DNA from: Fallopia convolvulus
Taxonomy: Eukaryota; Streptophyta; Magnoliopsida; Caryophyllales; Polygonaceae
Assembly (NCBI GenBank): GCA_964016875.1
Contig: OZ024722.1
Coordinates: 16,994,576 to 17,058,575 of the forward strand
Reading direction: 5' to 3'
DNA: 64,000 bases
Shown: one piece after another, positions 56,536 to 64,000 of the stretch
Position numbering within the stretch: the stretch's first letter is position 1
Layout of the letters: each line of letters starts with the position of its first letter
Notes under the pieces: model-generated
What the model was told of the DNA's origin: nothing
Database searches by the model: none
The model's input: the letters and a program-made list of their open reading frames with translations, nothing else
Program-made: the position numbers and the translations under genes

Positions 56536-56757
56536 TTAAGAAAGTTTAGGTTTTTGTATGGGTCTCAATCCCATTCCCCTCGACAATTCCAAGACCGTTT
56601 TCCTGTATAACCCCTTTGTTAAAGGATCTGCCAGATTTCTTTCTGACCTAATGTACTCCATTGTGAGTACTTCATTTAAAATCAGGTGTCTCACAAACTC
56701 ATGTATGATACATATGTGCCCCTTCTTTCCGTTGTAGCCACTACTCTTAGCAACTCC
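56536..56757 (-). pseudogene. Copia RNaseH C-terminal part
   Basis: Contains VAKSSGYNGKKGHICIIHEF, TMEYIRSERNLADPLTKGL and LSRGMGLRPIQ, the invariant end of Ty1/copia pol. Its upstream half is at 58535-58610, across the solo LTR. Confidence 0.88.
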
Positions 56758-58534
56758 TATAACATTCCCGACCAAATTGTATACGTCATTCTGCATTCAT
56801 ATAAGATTAATAACATATGCATAGCATAGTGGCATGATATATAGTGTGTTTTTAAAAGTAATATTTATTTTCTAATTAAGTTTATTATATTTTAAAAAAA
56901 GTTTTTATGAAAAAATTAATTATTAATTATTTCAGGGTAAAATTTATAGTAAAGGAGATTTGAGGGTGAAAAGTGTAGTTTTTTTAAAAAAATTGGCCGA
57001 CTTCACTTTGTGCCGACTTTGTTGGCAATATATATATATGTGATTTATCTTATTTTTATCACCAAAAGCTACGTAAAAAAAAGAGAGGGGGAGGAGATCA
57101 AAATATATAAGAGAGGAAGTTAGATTTCGGTCGTTTTTGGTTGGATTTGGTACAAGATTTCTTCAATCAGGTTTTAATCCTGAACTACAAGTTTGATTTG
57201 GTAAGTTTTTAATTAGTTAATGGTTTATTTGGATTTTCCTAATTTTTCCAAATTTAGATCTACAGTTGCTTTTGATTCGAAAATCAGTCGATTTATAGTT
57301 CTCAGAGGGTGTTTTCGATATCGGATTTATATTCGGTAAAAGATTTCAGAGTATTTTTAGGGTTTCGTTTTGTAAGGATATTAGGGAGACCCTTGATCAA
57401 GTTTTTCAGAAAGGTTTAAACTAGAAAAATGTTCTTCTATATATATAGTTTATTGTTGCCAAGTTTTAAAGGATTTGGAAAGATGTACAAGAAGTTATAA
57501 TGCATTCTAGCAGTTCATTGCATTTGAGGTTAGAGTTTATAAGAGTAAATAGCCTAATTTGCATTGGGTTATATATAGCAGCATGAGTTATAGATCGTGG
57601 TCAAAGGCAAGGGGAAGAGATATAGTATCTGTCTTGAACAGGTGAGTATAGACCGGAGATTCAACCCTATGTGCTATATGTGCAATATGGATATATGTTC
57701 TATATGAGTTATATGGATATAGCTTTATGGATATGTGTGCTATATGAATTATATGGATATGTATGATAGCTCTGAAATTTCCAGAGTTGTTTGCACAGAA
57801 AGTTTGTTAACAGATGGCATATGATATATGAACACATGATGCATTTGATTGCATAGCATATTGCAATGAGATTAAAAGGACCTGTGACTGTCTTGCCCTG
57901 AATTTGTATACAGGACCTACGGGTCATACAAGATCTTTGGATCATACAGGATCTACGGATCATACAGGACCTACGGGTCATAATTCTTACAGGGACCATA
58001 AGAGTCCATATACAGTAAACCCGGGGCAGATTTAGGCTTGAACAGTTCACAGAATAATGAATCGGATACATCGGCATTCGCATTTGCATAGTAAATTCCT
58101 ATATGATATATGTATAATATGTATGTATATGTATATGGACTAAATGTTTGACTCTGTGTGAAATAATTGATGATGGTTTATATTCACTGAGTATGCGACT
58201 CACGTAAATCGCAAAACAATTTTTCAGGTTCAGCCAGTTCTTACTGATGTGTGTCTCTGTTAGAGGTCACATTCATACAGGTCGGCCGGCTGGCTGAAGC
58301 TTAATGCAACCTTCTCCTCCTCATTTTGCATCATAGACATATGAGTTGTAATATAAGTTAGAGTGACAGATGTTTCAGTATGAGAAGTATCGACATAGAT
58401 GTGTGTTTACAACCTTTTATGGTTGTTACTTTCTGTTTTGTGCTTCCATGGATAGTTGCTTATAAGTGAATTATATGTTTATATGTGAAATAAGTTATTA
58501 CAAAGTATACGTCATAGGGTATAGGGGTGTCACA
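56758..58534 (+). mobile_element. Solo LTR (1.78 kb) nested in copia RNaseH
   Basis: Starts TATAACATTCCC and ends GGGGTGTCACA, an imperfect inverted end pair. It is flanked by ACTCC (56753-56757 and 58535-58539), a perfect 5-bp target duplication. Orientation is inferred from TATATAAGAGAGG at about 57102 and the CTGAGTATGCGACTCAC...TTTTTCAGGTTC layout, which resembles Tekay-type LTRs. A short repeat of GGACCTACGGGTCATACA lies at 57910-57985. No internal region remains, so it arose by recombination between LTRs. Confidence 0.82.
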
Positions 58535-59394
58535 ACTCCCATAGCTGCTTGTGAGTCACAATGTAGAGATATGGGAGGCGTCGACCTCCCCCACAATGGG
58601 ATGTCTGCCATTAGGCTTCTTTCCCTTTATTTTTCTTTAGACGTATGCTAGGATCATAAGGAGTTCTTGCACGCATGACATCAAAATAATCAAATTTCCT
58701 TAGTATTTTCTCTACATAATGAGATTGACATAAATTGAAGCCATCTTTAGTTTTTGTAACTTTCACACCCAAGATTACATCAACTTCACCTAAGTCCTTC
58801 ATTTCAAATTTTGACGATAAGAAATCTTTGGTCTCATTAATTATATCTTAATGTGTCCCCATAATTAGCATATCACAAGCATATAATCACACATTTAGCA
58901 TGTTTCATTTTAGTATATACACATCCATAAAAATCATTAATGATAAAGCCAAAGCTCATAATAGTCTTATGAAATTTTTCATACCATTGCTTTGGAGCTT
59001 GTTTAAGACCATATAAAGATTTCTTCAACTTACACACCTTGTTCTCTTGTCGTGGGATCACAAACCCAGGAGGTTGTTGCATATATATTTCTTCATGTAG
59101 ATCGCCATTCAGAAAAGCTGTTTTAATATCCATCTGATGTACAAATAAATTATAAGTAGATGCTAGTGCAATCAATACACGAATAGTGGCGATCTTAGTA
59201 ATAGGTGAATAATTGTCAAAGTAATCAATACCATATTTTTGTGTAAATCCTTTGACTACTAATCTTGCCTTATACCTTTCTATAGTACCATCGATTTTCA
59301 TTTTTTTCTTGAAAATCCATTTGCAACCAATGGCTCTACTACCTCTAGGTAAGTCTACAATTTCCAAAGTCCCATTAGACACAATGGAATCCAA
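58535..59394 (-). pseudogene. Copia reverse transcriptase and RNaseH start
   Basis: RT motifs are CKWIFKKKMKIDGTIERYKA, QMDIKTAFLNGDLHEEIYM and KKSLYGLKQAPKQWYEKFH. The catalytic YVDD region near 58880 is lost by a small deletion and stop. KDLGEVDVILGVKVTKTKDG and PYDPSIRLKKNKG follow. Next comes a jump directly to LWGRSTPPISLHCDSQAAMG, so about 130 residues joining RT and RNaseH are deleted. Confidence 0.88.
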
Positions 59395-59506
59395 CTCACT
59401 GTTAATGGCATCTTTTCAGATACTTGCATCTATTGAACTCATAACTTCTTCATAAGTTTCTGGATCATTTACTATCATATAAAGGCTAATCACATATTCA
59501 TCAATT

Positions 59507-59843
59507 TTATCTATATCTTTGAGTTCTAATTTCTAACAAGAAAGTAGTCACAAAATTAAGACCAAAACTAGTTTCTGTTCTACGTCTTTTACTCTTTATA
59601 GGTTGAACGTCATCAACAATTTTTCTAGGTTCATACATAGGCAATATATTAACAATAGAAGACATATGCACGCTTTTCAAAGAATAAATATGCTCAAAGA
59701 ATTCAGCATCACGATATTCACAAACAGATTTATCATTTAATTTCATAAATCTATATGCAATACTGCAATCAACATAACCATGAACACACAATCAAAGGTC
59801 CTAGAACCAACAGTTTCACGTTTAAAAGAAGGAAATCCACTTT
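59507..59843 (-). pseudogene. Copia polyprotein segment between integrase and RT
   Basis: KLNDKSVCEYRDAEFFEHIY and MYEPRKIVDDVQPIKSKRRR are typical of the linker ('..SRDAEFFE..' and 'RRSKR.R') of copia polyproteins. Broken by stops and cut upstream by the 3.4-kb solo LTR. Confidence 0.75.
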
Positions 59844-59848
59844 AGTTA

Positions 59849-62800
59849 TGTAACACCCCTATTTTGGAACGATAGGTGTTAGCGCCAGTGACCTCGGATT
59901 TTACCATCCAAAGTCACCCAAGGCTTTATAAGGTATTAAGTTAATTAAAACATTCGGAATTATAAAGTTATTACATAATAATAGAGTTGCTCACGCATGA
60001 TACTTTTAAAAAATCCATTACAAACTTTGGCTTATTTTAACAAGACATAATACTTAAGAGTTGTTAGGAAACATAATTTAAATAGTAATGTTTGCATAAA
60101 CGTAGTCAAACTCAGAAATGAACAAAACATCATTCTTGATTAAATCCGACCTTCCTTCCTTCCTTCACTTGATTGATCTTCGTCTTTATCCCTTCGGTGG
60201 AGGTTTCCTAGAGTCTGGCATTTGGCGCGAAGGGCGATAAATGCCAGGAAGAAATGCGGAAAAACGGAATTAGTCTAAAGAGACTAAGCAAGCGAGAATG
60301 GACATTCTTAAGGTAGTTCAGTAAAGTAACGAAATTAATAAAGAGGTATTCGAGATGTGTTTCGTGATATGTAAACTTTACGTGGAGCTTTTAAGAACGG
60401 AAATGAGTAAATCTCGAGATGAGATAACTTTAAACCGAGAAGAATGAACTGCGAGATTGTAGAATGTCTTAGAATAGAATTTATGTCGGGAACATTTTAA
60501 CTACACACTAGTTTCTAGAAAACCTCTCACGCCCTTGTCGGTTTGAGAGCCGGATCGATCCTTTAAGACCGGTCCGGTTTTGATGTCTTTTAATGTGCAT
60601 GGGCACTTATCTTTATTACATGTCAAAACTTTACTTAACGTTAATGACTTTTAAATGGTGTGGAGGCTATGAAAGAGCCGAGACCACGTTCCGACACCTA
60701 GCTAGGGTGTAGACATCCCTCCAACGAGTAGGAGCGGACATAGATCATGATCCTTAAGTCGCGGGAAGAGAGGGCATGGTGCCATACCACTCGACATATT
60801 ATATAGAGGTGTTCGGGCCGAGCCCGCACCCCTTATTAACTAATTATGAATTTCAGTACGAATCTCGAAAAGAGATTTTTAAACAATCAAAGGCCACACA
60901 ACACAAGCCTAGCATATATCTACTAACAATAATAATAGTAATAATGCTAACAAAGGTCATTATTCCTAACAATCGATATTTCCTAGGTTCGTTTATTTTA
61001 GCAAGAAAGGTGTTCTCAACATCGAGAAATTTAACAAAATCGAATTTATCGAAAGGTTCAAGTAGAATATCCACTTGCCTTGAAATTTCCTTTGGGATTC
61101 TATGAACTTGGAATTTGGAAGTTTTAGCGACGCTCGAAAACTTCGACCTAGTTAACCGAATGAACGCCGAACAACAAGTATTAAAATCCTTATTTTAATT
61201 TAATTCAACCCTCCTCTTATTTTCCTCTTCTAAGAGAAGGCAAGCTAATCTAAATTATTTAGTTAAATAATTTAGATAGGAAAAATGTCAAAATAATAAT
61301 TTTTATATTATTATTTTCAAGTTGATACTTTGTAAGTATTTTATAAACTTTAAAAAAATATCTATTTTGTCTCATTTACTCATAAATGAAAATCCTTTTT
61401 AAAACACATGCAAGATATATATATATATATATATTTAAAATAAACTATATTTATGGTTTGTAATCTTTGCATGCATCATTATTTTATGCAAGAGTACTTT
61501 ATTAAAAGTTATCCTTATAATCAACATTTCTAAAAATAATGATTTATTTAATATAAAATTATAGAAAATTCTAGGATTGTTATGCATGTGTACATCACCT
61601 TATAAAAATACTTTTTATTCACACATGCAATACTTTAGATTAGTTAGTATAACTTATGCTTATAAAAATATTTATTTTTATTGAGAGTTTCTAACATATT
61701 GTATATCATCATTTTGTTTAAGTATCTAATACCTTTATAAATTTATTTCTTGTTCTAGAAAATCATAAACAATTTATTCAAATGTTAACAATTTAGGGAA
61801 AAAGGACATGCAATAGGATTTAATTCATGAAAATCCTTTTAAAGTTACATGCAAGAAAACATGTCTTGTTTTTATTGAACTTTTCTTTGATCACAAGTTC
61901 TAAAAAAAATATTCTAAGGTTTATAAAGACATGCTAGGGGACTTTACTTCATAAAAATTCCTTTAAAATTACATGCAAGAACATGTATAATTTAATTAAA
62001 CATGTCTTGTTTTTTTATTGGACCTATTTATTTCAAAAATTCATATAAAATCCACCTAATGCTTATATAGGACATGCATGAAGATTTCATTCATAAAAAT
62101 CCCTTTAAAAAGACATGCAAAGACACTTTTATTTTAATTGATCATAACTTGTGTTTATTAAACTTATATAAATTAAAATTCATAATAAAAATTCATTTCA
62201 AGGCTTATGTATGACATGCATGAAAAACTATGTCTTATGTGTTTGAAAAACAATGCCTTTATAAAATCAAGAAATCTTGTATAAAAAGAAAATAAGTCTA
62301 GGTCTTTTTAAATTAAATAAAATCACCCTTATAAGCTTAGGATTTATTACAATCTATCTTAGAACTTGTAAAAGAAATTCCTCTTTAACAATCCTTGCAT
62401 GCATGTAATTCAAGAGAAGATGTACTAATTTTATAAAATTTCATAATCTGGATTTTTTTTTAAATCTGATAAAAAACATGAGCCTAAGATACTATAAATC
62501 ACTCCCAAAATAAATTAAAAAGGCCTAGAATTAATACCCTTAATTGTGTCTATTGTTCTTGGAGGAAGAACACACAAGGCCAAGGGAGAGGGCGGCGGCG
62601 ACATGCGGCTGGGCGGCGGGTGGCGGGCGGCTTCGGGTGGCGGCCCAGCCTAGTGGCAGTCGGTGGTGGTGGTGGTGGTAGGAGGACACAAGACAAGGTT
62701 TGGGGATCTCTTTTGTGGGATTGAATGAGAGTGAATAAAAATGAGAGCTAGAGAGGAGTATTTTGATAAGTGATCTCTCAAGGCCTAAGGCCTTTAAATA

Positions 62801-63290
62801 GAGGCATGTTACTGGAGAATGTAGAGAATGAGATCTTGTAATAATGACTTACAATATCTTCTCATGGTGAGTGAAAGACTAGCATTTAAATTCTACTAAA
62901 CTAAAGAAATGTGAGTGGGAGACGGGAGAAATTGATTTTAATGAAATAGTCAAAGAAATGAGTGGGAAAATCTCTACCCAAATCTCACTAAATCTCCTCC
63001 TTTAAATGATCCAACGCGTTTGCAAACGGACCGAAAGTCGGTTTGAAACGCGCGTCGGAACGATCGGGTTTTATGAATAGAATTTCCGTTAGTTTCGAAT
63101 TTATTAAGTTCCGTCTCTAATAAATTCATTTACTCGAATAAATATTTCATAATAATGTTATAATATATTTATTTATTGAAAAATAGATTTTTGAAGTAAA
63201 AAGAAATTTTATGAAATTATTTTATTTAATAAAATAATTAAATATTAAGAAATGAAATTTATTCATTTAACGGAAATTGCGGCTATTACA
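59849..63290 (-). mobile_element. Large solo LTR (3.44 kb) nested in copia
   Basis: Ends are TGTAACACCCC at the left and GGCTATTACA at the right, flanked by AGTTA (59844-59848) and AGCTA (63291-63295), one mismatch. The orientation is probably minus because a TATTTAAAGG box with a C/T-rich leader lies at about 62795-62700 on that strand. The interior is AT-rich, apart from a GC-rich block of GGCGG words at 62583-62680. No coding region; LTRs this long occur in Tekay/Del-type Ty3/gypsy elements. Small open frames inside are not genes. Confidence 0.8.
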
Positions 63291-64000
63291 AGCTAAACAC
63301 CCACACTTTCAAATATGACAAGTAAGGTTCATAACCTTTCCAAAGTTCATTTGGAGTTTGTTCTAATTTTTTATGTGGTAACTTGTTTAAAACATGGTTA
63401 GCAGACAAAACAACTTCACTCCACATGTTATTAGGTAAACCAGAGCTAATCAACATAGCATTCATCATTTCCTTTAAAGCCTGGTTTTTCCTTTCAAATA
63501 TTCCATTTTGTTGAGGAGACTAAGGTGTAGTCATCTCATGAATTATGCCATTATCTTGACAAAACTTTGTCAAAGAGTCTGTTGAGTATTCTCCTCCTCG
63601 ATCAGACCTAAGCCTTTTAATCTTACAGTCTAGTTGGTTTTCTACTTCGTTTTTATATATCATAAACGTTTTTTCATCTTCATGTTTAGACCTTAACAAG
63701 TATACTTTGGTATATCTTAAATAGTCGTCTACAAAAGTGATGTAATAACGCTTACCACCTCTACTTTCAAAATTTTTAAATCTACTAGATCCGTGTGAAT
63801 TAATTCTAGCAATTTTGAATTCCTATTTTCTACAGGTTTGTAGGGTTTTCTAATAAATTTTGCTTCAGCACATACATCACATTTTTATGGTCGGTTTTGG
63901 TTAATTTTTGAATTAAACCTGCTTTGCTTAAACGATCTATAGCATTCACATGTCCTAATTTAGCATACCAAATATCAAAGGACTCAAGCATATAAGCAGA
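63291..64000 (-). pseudogene. Copia integrase (partial, runs off window)
   Basis: Minus-strand motifs include FVDDYLRYTKVYLL (first Asp region), LRSDRGGEYSTDSL (second Asp) and SPQQNGIFERKNQ (Glu). MMNAMLISSGLPNNMWSEVV and NELWKGYEPYLSYLKVWVFS follow. Stops and a frameshift near 63530 interrupt it. It would have inserted copia cDNA. Confidence 0.85.

Larger units (their letters stand above)
55612..64000 (-). mobile_element. Ty1/copia retrotransposon, decayed, with two nested solo LTRs
   Basis: On the minus strand the element enters from beyond the window end with integrase. Reverse transcriptase and RNaseH pieces follow, then a polypurine tract GTGGGGGAT and a 504-bp 3' LTR. Two solo LTRs split it. 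The 5' LTR is outside the window. Confidence 0.85.

Noticed and set aside
60776..61105. Open frame of 109 codons within the large solo LTR
   Set aside because: AT-rich, no domain, and contained in a sequence with clear LTR ends and TSD.

Overview
This is plant nuclear DNA from a dicot. The evidence is GT-AG introns, plant repeat families and two recognisable single-copy plant genes. A Lamiales-like asterid is only a guess. The window is mostly a graveyard of nested transposable elements in AT-rich DNA, with a small gene island at about 43.4-50 kb. Two convergent, apparently intact host genes lie there: the plastid biotin carboxyl carrier protein of heteromeric acetyl-CoA carboxylase (+, seven coding exons, 277 aa) and a cytosolic L-lactate dehydrogenase (-, three exons, 350 aa).

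Left part (1-11.5 kb): a 260-bp sequence present twice (592 and 7392); a 2.9-kb Mutator-like non-autonomous element (2584-5465) with TIRs, a target-site duplication, an embedded tRNA-like sequence and many GGTTCAT motifs; a 5'-truncated LINE (5567-7238) with a perfect TSD; a Stowaway MITE; and Athila-like retrotransposon debris.

Middle (11.5-42 kb): an F-box/LRR/FBD-type gene on the minus strand has been shattered by successive insertions. A hAT MITE sits at its stop codon (11512-11832). A nearly full-length L1-type LINE with ORF1 and ORF2 (11899-17093) interrupts the C-terminal coding exon. An Athila-like ORF1 fragment separates the two LRR-side pieces. Just upstream is a 20.3-kb Mutator-like element (20892-41224, TIRs plus a 10-bp TSD) with a FAR1/MULE/SWIM transposase, a probable Ulp1-like fragment on the other strand, and arrays of the motif TGCACTTTT in its introns and flanks. 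The last zinc-knuckle exon of its transposase is split by a young 12.9-kb Ty3/gypsy Tat-lineage retrotransposon (24642-37574). That element has 856/858-bp LTRs about 98% identical, a TSD of GTATG, gag-PR-RT-RNaseH-archaeal-type RNaseH-INT, a 43-bp minisatellite of about 40 units, and an antisense spliced gene with a Transposase_28-like domain and a coiled coil. A Harbinger-type element lies near the right MULE end.

Right part (50-64 kb): a hAT MITE with a perfect 8-bp TSD, a hAT transposase pseudogene, a retroelement tail with LTR, and two more starts of the TGCACTTTT-bearing MULE family (53298 and 55026). A decayed Ty1/copia element on the minus strand (55612 to beyond the window end) has itself received two solo LTRs (1.78 kb and 3.44 kb), each with a TSD.

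The most novel-looking signal is the MULE family with internal TGCACTTTT arrays (three members here), paralleled by a second MULE-like element with its own GGTTCAT array. No bacterial-type system, CRISPR or toxin gene was seen.
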